From assembly GCA_030693335.1 (NCBI GenBank), contig JAUYAU010000001.1, forward strand, positions 201,796 to 265,795: DNA of 64,000 nt, written 5' to 3'. A program made the position numbers and the translations under genes. This DNA comes from Sulfuricurvum sp. Lineage in GTDB: Bacteria; Campylobacterota; Campylobacteria; Campylobacterales; Sulfurimonadaceae. Each line of letters opens with the position of its first letter. Position 1 is the first letter of the stretch. The notes under the pieces were generated by a model. That model was not told the origin of the DNA, ran no database searches, and saw only the letters and a list, made by a program, of their open reading frames with translations. Positions 26,186-34,834 of the stretch are shown here, in pieces.

Positions 26186-26740
26186 TTATTTACACGTTTT
26201 CTTCGTTTTAATCTCAAACCCGATTTCTACATCTTGCCAGGTTTTCCCCAAATGTAGATCAAAACAAGCTTTGTTGATTGATTGCAATGAAGAGAGCATG
26301 CTAAAATCAGCTAAATCAATAATACCTTTGGCACTAATGATATTTTCGTTAGAGATAGCATAATTCATTGGGATAGTTTTTGTAATCCCATTCATAGTGA
26401 TATCAACCTGCGCTTTACCATTTGCAGCGGATTTTATTTTTCCAACGATCAATTTAGCATTTTGAGTCTCAAAAAAAGTAGCGTTAATCGTCGCATCACG
26501 GCCAGCATTGCCTGTATTGACACTTTTGGTTTCAATAGTGACATCAGCGGATGCTAGTAGTTGATCGAGGCTTACAGCTTTTTGGATCACGAATGTTGCT
26601 TGATCAAATGATCCAGCTACTCCAAGCTTTTCATAGGTTTTGAAAGCTTTCCAGGTAGCTTTTGCACTCTCTTTTTCATACTCACAATCAGCGATAAGAG
26701 AGGAGACGACTAAGAGGGTACAGAGAAGAATAGATTTCAT
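26186..26740 (-). CDS. YceI-family periplasmic protein
   Basis: A 184-residue protein with a signal peptide (MKSILLCTLLVVSSLIADC) and the YceI lipocalin-like beta-barrel pattern (WKAFKTYEKLGVAGSFD, ETKSVNTGNAGRDATI, HLGKTWQDVEIGFEIKTKK). Family members bind isoprenoid or amide lipids in a barrel; the ligand here is unknown. The gene is inserted between the cytochrome gene and a duplicated piece of it, on the opposite strand. Both ends are AT-rich. Confidence 0.85.
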   Translation of the reverse strand: MKSILLCTLLVVSSLIADCEYEKESAKATWKAFKTYEKLGVAGSFDQATFVIQKAVSLDQLLASADVTIETKSVNTGNAGRDATINATFFETQNAKLIVGKIKSAANGKAQVDITMNGITKTIPMNYAISNENIISAKGIIDLADFSMLSSLQSINKACFDLHLGKTWQDVEIGFEIKTKKTCK

Positions 26741-26847
26741 GTATTTTCCTTTAAATATATTTGATATATTTATAGCTTTAGTTTACTTTGATTGTTCTTG
26801 TTTTAAATAATTTAATAAAAAACTTTCTATTGAGCTAATGCAGTATG

Positions 26848-26952
26848 CTGATGATTTGTATAGTATCGATTGATGCAGGACACATGGATGAGGCGTTGGA
26901 AAATTATAACCAGCTTTTAAAGCAATGCACTTCTTGTCATATTCGTATCGTA
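26848..26952 (+). pseudogene. Duplicated 3' fragment of the upstream cytochrome c gene
   Basis: About 105 bases nearly identical to 25987-26090, including the codons for the CTSCH haem motif, with a handful of substitutions, a one-base insertion near 26858 and a one-base deletion near 26949. It has no start or signal peptide and cannot make a cytochrome. It lies in the otherwise gene-free 26741-27209 region. Most likely it is the remnant of a tandem duplication later interrupted by the YceI gene. Confidence 0.85.
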
Positions 26953-27126
26953 TTTTTAAAAAGAGTAAGCGAATATAGTGGCTATTGTTATAACAATAAT
27001 TATAATAATTTATAAACTTATTTTTTAGTGATAGATAAGTATTTGAAATATGTATTGAGTATATCACATTTTTATCTCAATTTATAATAAGATGCTTTAT
27101 ATATAAGAGTAATTAATATAATTAAA

Positions 27127-27186
27127 GATTCTTTTAAGAATCATCCCTCTAGAATTGTGCTGCGATCCAAATAAGATTATCTTATT
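27127..27186 (+). promoter_or_regulatory. Two perfect inverted repeats in the porin leader
   Basis: GATTCTT-TT-AAGAATC (27127-27142) and AATAAGAT-T-ATCTTATT (27170-27186) lie 40-85 bases ahead of the porin ATG. Each is perfect and too AT-rich to be a terminator. They may be operator sites or leader stem-loops controlling this abundant protein. The porin ribosome site AAGGAG follows at 27199-27204. Confidence 0.5.
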
Positions 27187-27209
27187 AAGGACGGTTTTAA
27201 GGAGAATGA

Positions 27210-28766
27210 ATGAAATTAGGAAAATTAAGTTTAGTTGCCGTAATGGCATTGGGTACAAGTGCTTTTGCAATTGAGAATGTAAAAGTAAGCGGTGATGTGA
27301 AAATTATCTATCAAACAAATGACAATGAAGCAGGTCCTAGAGATCTTAGTGGTACTTCAGGCGTTTCAGGTGCTACACCTGCTGCTGGGCTTGGAACTAC
27401 CCAACCTTCTAGTTCTGGTTGGTTTGAGCAAGGAGCTGGAAATGTGGCTGAGGTTTCTCCCTACAATAATGCTTCAGCGGGTGGTATCGCTGGACGTATT
27501 GGTGTAACTGCTGATTTGTTGAAATCAGTGAGCGCAGGTGCTGAGGTGCAAGTTTATTCAACTCTTGGTCTTAACAACAACGTTTTTGGCGATAGTATGA
27601 TCAATGCGCCCTATGGAGAAACCGGATTTACCAATGGTAATGATGTAGCTCAAAGAAGCACTGCTATAAATGGTTCAACCCATGCAGATCGTATGAGTGA
27701 TGCTTCAAATATTAGTCAGTTGTGGTTAGCAACAACAATGGGTAAAACAACTGTAAAAGCGGGACGTATGGAGCTCAATACGCCACTTATTTTTACTGAG
27801 AAATGGAATCTCGCGTACAATACTTTTGAGTCAATCGTAGCGGTTAATACTGACTTGCCAGATACATCAATTGTTGGTGCATGGATTGGAAAACATAACG
27901 GACACGGTGGGGGTGACAACAGACAAAATGTTGGCGGTGGTGTTGGTGATGTGCGCCTAGAGGGTGGTATCCGTTTGGCAGGAAGTCCTGGACGTACGGT
28001 AAATATGGACAGTTTCCGTACATTTGGTTTTGGGCAAGAGGCTAATGGAGCATACGCAGTTGGTGTTACCAATAAATCGATTGCCAATACAACACTTCAA
28101 GCATGGTACTACAATGTTGTAAGCGTTGCAGATGCTGTATGGCTCCAAGCGGATACAAAAATAGCTGGAATGGTGACATTGGGCGCACAATATGCTACTA
28201 TGAGTCCAAGTGGTCGAATGAATTCATCGACTAATACAGCAGTCGATATTACATCTTCAAACCTTCAGAAAAGTGATAATGACTCTAGTATTTGGGCAGT
28301 AAAAGCAGCGGTTGATGTTGCGGGTGTCAATCTCTATGCGGCGTATTCACAGGCAGATAAAGATGGCTATTTGGGTTTCTCAAACATGTCAACTGCGGAT
28401 AAAACAAACATCTACACAGGTGATGGTTCAATCTACTTTGACGGCGTTGTAACAGCTCCGGGTGTTAAAACGTATAAAGTTGGAGCAAAAGGTTCTGTTG
28501 CAGGATTCGACCTATCAGCTGCCTATGTTAATGCAAGCAAAGCATACTGGTTTAGTCACACAACTGGCGCTCACGTTAATTCAGGAGACGGAATTGATGG
28601 ATTTGATTTATCTGTAGGGACAAAAATCGGTAATCTCGGGTTAACAGCAATGTATACTCTTGTAAATAATAATGCAAGCGATTTAGGTTTTCCACCAAAC
28701 GGAAATCCATACTACTTTGGTCGTGATATCGAGACATTGCGTCTAATTGCACAACTGAAATTCTAA
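27210..28766 (+). CDS. Major outer-membrane porin, Campylobacterota Opr family
   Basis: A 518-residue beta-barrel protein with a signal peptide cleaved after SAFA and the start IENVKVSGDVKIIYQTND typical of Campylobacterota porins. Alternating hydrophobic strands and Gly/Asn-rich loops run throughout, and it ends in the aromatic-type closing strand IETLRLIAQLKF with terminal Phe. No metal or substrate motif is visible, so general diffusion of small solutes is the safest call. It has its own leader with inverted repeats and a good terminator after it, so it is probably a single-gene transcript. Confidence 0.9.
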   Translation: MKLGKLSLVAVMALGTSAFAIENVKVSGDVKIIYQTNDNEAGPRDLSGTSGVSGATPAAGLGTTQPSSSGWFEQGAGNVAEVSPYNNASAGGIAGRIGVTADLLKSVSAGAEVQVYSTLGLNNNVFGDSMINAPYGETGFTNGNDVAQRSTAINGSTHADRMSDASNISQLWLATTMGKTTVKAGRMELNTPLIFTEKWNLAYNTFESIVAVNTDLPDTSIVGAWIGKHNGHGGGDNRQNVGGGVGDVRLEGGIRLAGSPGRTVNMDSFRTFGFGQEANGAYAVGVTNKSIANTTLQAWYYNVVSVADAVWLQADTKIAGMVTLGAQYATMSPSGRMNSSTNTAVDITSSNLQKSDNDSSIWAVKAAVDVAGVNLYAAYSQADKDGYLGFSNMSTADKTNIYTGDGSIYFDGVVTAPGVKTYKVGAKGSVAGFDLSAAYVNASKAYWFSHTTGAHVNSGDGIDGFDLSVGTKIGNLGLTAMYTLVNNNASDLGFPPNGNPYYFGRDIETLRLIAQLKF

Positions 28767-28780
28767 AACTCACTTCTAAC

Positions 28781-28799
28781 AGGGCTTTGCGGCCCTTTT
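28781..28799 (+). terminator. Rho-independent terminator after the porin
   Basis: AGGGC-TTTGCG-GCCCT followed by TTT, 14 bases after the porin stop, in the convergent gap before the radical SAM gene. Confidence 0.7.
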
Positions 28800-28861
28800 A
28801 ATTCTTCTTAACCTAAGCTTTGTGTGGGGATTCGTCACCCTCACACGCCTTCTTCCTCTTT

Positions 28862-30367
28862 TTATTCTATCCGTTTTGATTGTCGTTTCGGCGTTATCTG
28901 TTTTTCGCTGCTTTTTGGCCCCTCTTTGGAGACATCGTGCGTTAAGAAAAAGGGAATTCTTCTCCCCGGTGTTGTGTTGATGTCTGCGATTAATGATGTT
29001 TGTATCACTTCAAGCGCAGTATCTAATAATAGGTACTCATACATCAGTGATATTTGTCTGTCAAGCGATATTTTCCATGTAGAAAGCGTTTGAGTAAATA
29101 TCCACTCGCTGAATGCATAGAAGCCCTCAAAGACTTTCTCCTCTTTCCATAACAATCTGACACTTTTATCAAAATTCCCGCTGTTGTAATACAGATCCCA
29201 AAAACGGGCAAAACGTTTCATCTTTTGTATTTGTACAAAGCTGAGATTGTTGTTTTGGAGGATGTCATACGGGGGGATATCACTGTAGATCATTCCATGC
29301 TCTTTGTCATGGCGTGATAGGGTGGTGCCTGAAAGATTTTTCAAAATACCGATTTGGATTTCACTATGAGTGAGTGAGCAGAGTTTATCCAGATTACGTC
29401 CAAATCCCTCAATCGTTTCACCTGGCAGTCCTACAATGAGATCGAGGTGCATGTGCGCTTTGGTATCGTTTTCTAAAAAATGCAAATTTTCAAAAATCTT
29501 CTCGAGTCGCAAAGGTCGGTTAATCCCTTTGGAGATAACGGGGTCCAGGGTTTGAATACCCACTTCCAGTTGCAATGATCCGGGAGGGAAGAGGGCTATT
29601 TTAGATTTTAACACATCGGGAAAATGGTCGGGAATGACTTCAAAATGAGCAAAATAGGGTGGCTCTTTGGAAAGGAAAAAGTCAAGTATGCGGTTAGCAA
29701 AAGTCATATTGAGATTAAACGTACGGTCGATGAATTTAAAACTTCTTGCCCCGCGATTCCACAACACTTCAAACTCTTCTAATAGTTCATCCAGCGGAAA
29801 ATTGCGTACTTTTTCATCGATCGATGAGAGGCAGAACTCGCACTCAAACGGACACCCTCGTGATGCCTCCACGTAGATCGTACGATGTGCCACATCTTCA
29901 TCGCTGTAGGCGGTATAGGGAAGGGATATTACTTTTAGATCGGGCATTTCAGCACGGATAAAACGTTCAGCTGGTGTAATTCCATCCAAAACGCTGCGAC
30001 ACAGCTCATAAAACGCTATTTCTCCCTCGCCGCTGACAATGTAGTCGGCATTGTCAAAATTAACACGATGAGGCATATAGGAGGCTTCTGGACCACCAAG
30101 GACGATGATGGTGTCGGGAGATACTTTTTTGAGTATCTCGATGAGTTGTGCGGTTTCGGTTGCATTCCAAATATAGACACTGATTCCGATAATTTTTGGA
30201 GTATGTTCGAGGACCACTTCGGCAATGCTTTGTATCTGCTCGTTGATCGTAAATTCGACGATCTGTGTATCCTTTTTCAGTTCGTGCATGTTCGCATACA
30301 AATAGCGTAGCCCCAATGCACTGTGTGCATAGCGGGCATTTAGTGTAGTGAGGAGGATGGGTGTCAT
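28862..30367 (-). CDS. B12-binding-domain radical SAM protein
   Basis: A 501-residue protein with an N-terminal cobalamin-binding Rossmann domain (about 1-140; IVLGGPEASYMP, YIVSGEGEIAFYEL) and a radical SAM domain with cluster cysteines C172, C176 and C179 in RGCPFECEFCLSS. The classical DxHxxG cobalamin motif is not seen at the expected place. The C-terminal region (about 380-501) matches the DUF4080 type of tail. Substrate unknown. Its ATG overlaps the stop of the ParA-like gene upstream by 4 bases. The 3' end is convergent with the porin. Confidence 0.85.
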   Translation of the reverse strand: MTPILLTTLNARYAHSALGLRYLYANMHELKKDTQIVEFTINEQIQSIAEVVLEHTPKIIGISVYIWNATETAQLIEILKKVSPDTIIVLGGPEASYMPHRVNFDNADYIVSGEGEIAFYELCRSVLDGITPAERFIRAEMPDLKVISLPYTAYSDEDVAHRTIYVEASRGCPFECEFCLSSIDEKVRNFPLDELLEEFEVLWNRGARSFKFIDRTFNLNMTFANRILDFFLSKEPPYFAHFEVIPDHFPDVLKSKIALFPPGSLQLEVGIQTLDPVISKGINRPLRLEKIFENLHFLENDTKAHMHLDLIVGLPGETIEGFGRNLDKLCSLTHSEIQIGILKNLSGTTLSRHDKEHGMIYSDIPPYDILQNNNLSFVQIQKMKRFARFWDLYYNSGNFDKSVRLLWKEEKVFEGFYAFSEWIFTQTLSTWKISLDRQISLMYEYLLLDTALEVIQTSLIADINTTPGRRIPFFLTHDVSKEGPKSSEKQITPKRQSKRIE

Positions 30368-30948
30368 TGAGCTGTACCTTGGAAATACTGTCCATCGGTC
30401 GTAAAGAGTTTGAGGATTTTTTGATATTCACTGTATGCTTGTTTATAGACGTGTTGCGTGTGTTTGCTTGATTCGTAAAGTTCACGTGCACTTAGACCTG
30501 TTTCAAGCGCATTTTTGAGCAGTTTAGTACGGCGCAGATAGGTGAATGCGAGATTGGGAAAATGTTCATGTATTTTTTGGCGTATCACTGCGGCATCGTT
30601 TGCATTGTCGATCATATTGGCAAAAACGAGGATGGTTTTTTCTTTGTAGTTTTTGATGAAAATTAAGCTCTTCATAATGGAATTGAGATCATTAATCGTC
30701 GCCACGAGAATGATATCGGAGGCGCGTAAAATTTCATCCGCATGTTGCGCATCAAACCCGCCGAAATCGTATACGGTATCGGGATGCAATGGGATTTTAT
30801 TAGGATAATAGCGGGCATTTTTGTATTTGTTCAGCACCACCGACATATCATTGGTAGCATAGCGATACCCGAGGTCTTTAGCCAGAGAAAAGGCGAGAGA
30901 AGTTTTACCTACTCCCCCTTTGGTGGATGCGATAGAGATAATAGCCAT
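30364..30948 (-). CDS. ParA/MinD-family P-loop ATPase
   Basis: A 194-residue ATPase starting MAIISIASTKGGVGKTSLAFSL, the deviant Walker A of the ParA/MinD family. It is shorter than typical ParA, and DFGGFDAQHADEILRASDII corresponds to the Walker B/switch region. No ParB or DNA-binding domain is attached, so a role in partition is not supported; it may organise a protein or plasma-membrane site. ATG 30948 with GGAAAA upstream is chosen over the ORF limit 30975. It overlaps the radical SAM gene by 4 bases, which points to a shared function. Confidence 0.85.
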   Translation of the reverse strand: MAIISIASTKGGVGKTSLAFSLAKDLGYRYATNDMSVVLNKYKNARYYPNKIPLHPDTVYDFGGFDAQHADEILRASDIILVATINDLNSIMKSLIFIKNYKEKTILVFANMIDNANDAAVIRQKIHEHFPNLAFTYLRRTKLLKNALETGLSARELYESSKHTQHVYKQAYSEYQKILKLFTTDGQYFQGTAQ

Positions 30949-31037
30949 AATTTTCCATACGAATTGTTTTCGCAACTATAGCATAATTCCGTGATATGCC
31001 TTAATTGTAAGCATTCGTTATCAACGGAGGATGAGTT

Positions 31038-31412
31038 CTACGCCGCAGTGCTACCAAATCCAAACTCCACGCGAAAATCAGTTGCCTGAACGGTTGGAAT
31101 AAGGTTGTTCTTTTCTTTGTGCAATTCCACGATTCCATAGCGTTCAAGTGTTTTGAGAGTGCGTGAAAGGTTTGATTTTTTTCGACCTGTCAGCGATTCA
31201 AGCTCAGTCAGAGATTTGGGATGCTTTTCATCGATGATTTTTAAAAGCTCTTGATTTTCATTACTGAGAATTTGAGCCAATGATTTGATTGACTCGAACC
31301 AGACTTTTGGTTCATCTGTTTTGGGTTTGTATTCCCCTTTTGCAATGGCAATGGTTCGTTTGATGTAATCGGCTTTATTCATAATACCGACATATAAAAT
31401 TTTAGATTTCAT
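31038..31412 (-). CDS. Winged-helix antitoxin/regulator of the TumA (HVO_A0114-like) type
   Basis: A 124-residue protein with a MarR-like winged helix in its second half (ELLKIIDEKHPKSLTELESL, then GRKKSNLSRTLKTLERYGIV), the form that partners TumE-type toxins. GAAGGA lies 7 bases ahead of ATG 31412. It follows the toxin-like gene by 11 bases on the same strand. It is expected to bind DNA and repress the pair; the neutralising function is inferred from context. Confidence 0.75.
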   Translation of the reverse strand: MKSKILYVGIMNKADYIKRTIAIAKGEYKPKTDEPKVWFESIKSLAQILSNENQELLKIIDEKHPKSLTELESLTGRKKSNLSRTLKTLERYGIVELHKEKNNLIPTVQATDFRVEFGFGSTAA

Positions 31413-31423
31413 ACTGTTTTCCT

Positions 31424-31783
31424 TCAATGGTTTGTCAAATAATAATTGACGCTGTTCCAAAAATCTTCCATGAGTACACCTGCACAATCGAACTCATACC
31501 CAAAGGTTTCTTCTTTTTTGTGGATATGATCCCATGTTGTTTTTCTAGCACCGTATCGAAAACTGCTAGGTTTGAAACTGTGTGCATTGTCATAGCCGAT
31601 GATACGATGATTGCTTTTGTCGTGCAGTGTCAACGAATAACGAACACCATGAGGTATGTTTTCGCTCAGCTTCACAACTTTGGCTTCAAACTTTACCCAA
31701 TAGCCGTTGTCCATAGGAAAGATTTCGCCGTCTAACAACAAGAGGTTTTCTAAATCACCCACTTTGCTTCCTTTTATTATCAT
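31424..31783 (-). CDS. TumE-family (DUF6516) toxin-like protein
   Basis: A 119-residue alpha/beta protein with the family pattern YWVKFEAKVVKLSENIPHGVRYSLTLHD, GYDNAH, and a C-terminal YEFDCAGVLMEDFWNSV. The Tum E/A systems place this gene directly before a winged-helix gene, exactly as here. The toxin's target is not known from sequence. A palindrome, TATCAT-CTA-ATGATA, covers its start codon. Confidence 0.75.
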   Translation of the reverse strand: MIIKGSKVGDLENLLLLDGEIFPMDNGYWVKFEAKVVKLSENIPHGVRYSLTLHDKSNHRIIGYDNAHSFKPSSFRYGARKTTWDHIHKKEETFGYEFDCAGVLMEDFWNSVNYYLTNH

Positions 31784-31792
31784 CTAATGATA
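31778..31792. promoter_or_regulatory. Palindrome over the toxin start, candidate autoregulatory operator
   Basis: TATCAT-CTA-ATGATA is a perfect 6-base inverted repeat that includes the toxin's ATG on the minus strand. Autoregulation through such palindromes is normal for toxin-antitoxin operons. It also lies 60 bases before ycaO on the other strand. Confidence 0.4.
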
Positions 31793-31852
31793 ACATATTA
31801 TATGATTAAATAATAGGGTATACTCTAACTAAAATTAGCAAAGTGAATCTGT

Positions 31853-33481
31853 ATGAATTTATTATCCAAAAATGCCCCACTCGAAGAATCCATCAAGAAA
31901 ATGGAAGCGGTACTGGTTGATGTAGGCTGTGAAGCGGTTTTTTCGCAGGAAAAACATCCACTAGAGTATTGCTATTCGGTGAATTTAGCCTCGATAGAAG
32001 CTCCTCGTCATATCTACTCTAACGGTAAGGGAATCGTCTCGGATGCTTCCAAAGCGAGTGCGTTGGGTGAGTACATCGAGCGATTGCAAACCAACAACTT
32101 TTTTATCGATTTTCATCTCCCTAACCGTAAATATTACCCTGATGAAGTGGCGTTTGAGTTTGGGGGTGGGTATCTCAATGATGAATTGCGCAAAATTTAC
32201 AATCCTGATGGGAGTCTAACTGACGATGAGCTTGTGGATTATAACAGTGATTATGAGGACAAAATTGTAGCCTTGCCGTTTCAAAAACATTCCGACGGTC
32301 AAACGGTATACATCCCGATCAATATTTTGAGTAATCTGTATGTGAGCAATGGTCTCGCGACGGGAAACACTCCCGAAGAAGCAAAAGTTCAGGCACTCAG
32401 TGAGATATTTGAGCGTTACGCGAAAATAGAGATCATTAAAAACGGCTATGCTCTCCCAAAATTTCCTGAAGAGGTGATCCATTCGTTTGAGAGGCTCAGT
32501 CATGATGTGCATGCGTTACGAGCATTGGGCTACATCGTTGAAGTATTGGACGCGTCATTGGGCGGTAGATTTCCTGTCACGGCGATTTCGCTCATCAATC
32601 CTGAGAACTCGACACTTTTTGTCTCTTTTGGGGCACATCCAATCTTGCAAGTATCGCTGGAGCGTACGATGACCGAGCTGATGCAAGGCCGCGGTTTGGA
32701 AAATCTGGATGCATTTGAAGTACCGACGTTTGATATGAGTCTGGTCTCTGACAGTTTCAATCTCGAATCGCATTTTATCGATTCCAACGGCAAACTGGGA
32801 TTTGGATTTTTGAGTGCTAAAAAGAGTTTCAAATACACACCGTGGGATTACACAGGTGAGGGGAGTGCCGCGGAGTACGACTACTTGTTAGGTATTTTAA
32901 ACTCCATGAAAAAAGAGATGTACGTGCGCGAGTACAACTATTTAGGATTCTACTCTTGCCAGATGATAGTCCCTAGTGTCTCAGAGGTTTACCCGATAGA
33001 GGATTTGACGTACAACAACAAAAACAACGGCAAGCTCATACGAGAGATGGTTTTGAATTTTACCGAGTTTGATCCTGAGGAAATATTGGATTACATCGAA
33101 TCGCTTGAGGATACTCTCAATGTAGAAAAATACATCGGTGTTATCTTCGAGAATAATTTTACGATGGCTCAATTAAAAGCGCAAATTTATTTGTTGGCAG
33201 GAAATGCACAAGAAGCAATTTCTCTGCTGGAGTTTGGAACCGATAAAATGGGACATATCGTAGCAGAACTCATACGTATGGGAGAAGCAGAATTGCCATG
33301 GGAAGAGTACGAAGAGGCTCTGTTTGATATCTATGGCAAAGAGAAAATCGAAAAAGCGTTGTTGATCATCGAAGGAGAAGAATCCCTGATTGATGTGACA
33401 TTGCACCAAGATTATCATAACATGCTCAAACTCTATGATCGTTTGGACGTTAAAAAAGCATTGATGATGCAAAAAAGTTAG
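31853..33481 (+). CDS. ycaO: YcaO-domain protein, ribosomal S12 methylthiotransferase accessory type
   Basis: A 542-residue protein of the E. coli YcaO type. The ATP-binding YcaO core (about residues 55-410) shows SKASALGEYIERLQ, NGLATGNTPEEAKVQALSEI and FERYAKIEI, and the C-terminal 130 residues are helical, TPR-like. E. coli YcaO helps RimO methylthiolate ribosomal protein S12. No azoline-type precursor or partner gene is adjacent, so a RiPP role is not indicated. TATACT at 31820 and an ATG at 31853 fit its own promoter. MATE gene follows 4 bases later. Confidence 0.85.
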   Translation: MNLLSKNAPLEESIKKMEAVLVDVGCEAVFSQEKHPLEYCYSVNLASIEAPRHIYSNGKGIVSDASKASALGEYIERLQTNNFFIDFHLPNRKYYPDEVAFEFGGGYLNDELRKIYNPDGSLTDDELVDYNSDYEDKIVALPFQKHSDGQTVYIPINILSNLYVSNGLATGNTPEEAKVQALSEIFERYAKIEIIKNGYALPKFPEEVIHSFERLSHDVHALRALGYIVEVLDASLGGRFPVTAISLINPENSTLFVSFGAHPILQVSLERTMTELMQGRGLENLDAFEVPTFDMSLVSDSFNLESHFIDSNGKLGFGFLSAKKSFKYTPWDYTGEGSAAEYDYLLGILNSMKKEMYVREYNYLGFYSCQMIVPSVSEVYPIEDLTYNNKNNGKLIREMVLNFTEFDPEEILDYIESLEDTLNVEKYIGVIFENNFTMAQLKAQIYLLAGNAQEAISLLEFGTDKMGHIVAELIRMGEAELPWEEYEEALFDIYGKEKIEKALLIIEGEESLIDVTLHQDYHNMLKLYDRLDVKKALMMQKS

Positions 33482-33485
33482 CATA

Positions 33486-34817
33486 ATGCACATGGACTTA
33501 ACGCAAGGGGATATTAAATCTCAGCTCAAAAAACTCTCCATACCTGCAAGTATCGGGTTTTTCTTTCATACGATGTATAACGTTACGGACACCTATTTTG
33601 CAGGACAAATATCCACTCAGTCACTTTCGGCACTGACTCTTTCAGCTTCTATTTTTTTTATGATGATCGCTATTGCGGGAGGGGTGAGTGAAGCGGTTAC
33701 AGCTCTTGTCGGCAATGCATTGGGAAAAAAAGATCGCTCTACTGCGGCCCACATCGCCCTCAACGCGTTGCTGTTTGGTCTTTTCCTCTCTGTTGTTCTG
33801 ACCATTATCGGTGTTATTTGTACACCGTACTTGATGAGTATACTTGGGGCGCAGGGTGATTATTTACAAGAATCCCTGGACTATATCAATGTCATTTTGT
33901 ACGGGTCTGTATTTTTTGTTTTTGCATTTTTCATTAATGCCTTGCTCAATGCAGTCGGTGATATGGTCTCTTTTCGCAATGTATTGATTTTTTCTGCATT
34001 TTTGAATGTGGTGCTGGATTATTGGTTTGTTTATGGCGGATTGGGAATACAACCCTCGGGCGTGAGCGGTATCTCTATGGCAACCGTTATTACGGAATTT
34101 ATAACAGCTTTTTATCTTTTTTATAAATTAACCAAGACCACTTTATTGGATGGTTACCGAGAGTTTTCATTGGATACAGCCGTTTTTAAAGCCTTGGTCA
34201 CGCAGGGATTTCCACCCAGTATTAATATGGTCATGATGGCCACCGGGATTTTTATCATCACCTATTTTGCGGCTCCATATGGGAAGGAAGTAGTGGCAGC
34301 TTTTGGAATCGGGATGCGGATCGAGCAAATCATTTTAATGCCGACCATTGGATTAAACGTTGCCGTTTTGGCAATCGTCGCACAAAACAATGGAGCAAAG
34401 CAGTTCGAGCGTATTGCACAAACGTTAAAAACGTCACTCTATTATGGAGGATTGATTTCGCTTGTGGGTATGGTCGCGTTGCTCTTTGGAGCAGAGCAGT
34501 TTATGCGGTTCTTCACACAGGATATCAATGTCATTGAAGCGGGGGCTGTGTATTTAAGAGTGGAAGCATTTATTCTTTTTTCGTTTGTAGTGATCTTCGT
34601 TCATCTGGCGATGCTGCAGGGGATTGAAAAACCAGGATTTATCTTTTATATCTCTATTTTTAGACAGATTATTGCACCGATTATCCTTTTGAGTTTATTC
34701 ACGTATCTGGAGCTTGAAGTTGTGTGGATATGGATTGGTATCGCGCTTATCGTAACGCTATCAGCACTTGTTACATGGCGATACAGCGTGGATAAACTGG
34801 AGGAAGTTTCAAGTTAA
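33486..34817 (+). CDS. MATE family efflux transporter
   Basis: A 443-residue, 12-segment membrane protein of the MATE family, exporting cationic or aromatic compounds in exchange for Na+ or H+. The repeated halves begin near LSIPASIGFFFHTMYNVTDT and QGFPPSINMVMMATGIFI; the conserved NALGKKDRSTAAHIA loop is in the first half. It starts 4 bases after ycaO on the same strand. It ends with a short stem-loop shared with the convergent helicase-like gene. Confidence 0.9.
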   Translation: MHMDLTQGDIKSQLKKLSIPASIGFFFHTMYNVTDTYFAGQISTQSLSALTLSASIFFMMIAIAGGVSEAVTALVGNALGKKDRSTAAHIALNALLFGLFLSVVLTIIGVICTPYLMSILGAQGDYLQESLDYINVILYGSVFFVFAFFINALLNAVGDMVSFRNVLIFSAFLNVVLDYWFVYGGLGIQPSGVSGISMATVITEFITAFYLFYKLTKTTLLDGYREFSLDTAVFKALVTQGFPPSINMVMMATGIFIITYFAAPYGKEVVAAFGIGMRIEQIILMPTIGLNVAVLAIVAQNNGAKQFERIAQTLKTSLYYGGLISLVGMVALLFGAEQFMRFFTQDINVIEAGAVYLRVEAFILFSFVVIFVHLAMLQGIEKPGFIFYISIFRQIIAPIILLSLFTYLELEVVWIWIGIALIVTLSALVTWRYSVDKLEEVSS

Positions 34818-34834
34818 GCGGAACTTTATTCCGC
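34818..34834. terminator. Small bidirectional stem-loop
   Basis: GCGGAA-CTTTA-TTCCGC overlaps the end of the helicase-like gene and follows the MATE stop directly. Without a T-run, it is only a candidate terminator. Confidence 0.3.

Noticed and set aside
26783-27067. Minus-strand open frame that shares a peptide with another minus-strand frame at 25864-26157, like a small gene family.
   Set aside because: Both are antisense shadows of the duplicated cytochrome c end; neither has a sensible start or composition.
28824-29093. Plus-strand frame between the porin and the radical SAM gene.
   Set aside because: It overlaps the coding end of the radical SAM gene and has no ribosome site or protein-like composition.
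31853-33481. YcaO as a thiazole/oxazole RiPP synthetase with a nearby precursor.
   Set aside because: It has the E. coli type helical C-terminal extension, and no precursor, docking protein or dehydrogenase gene is adjacent.
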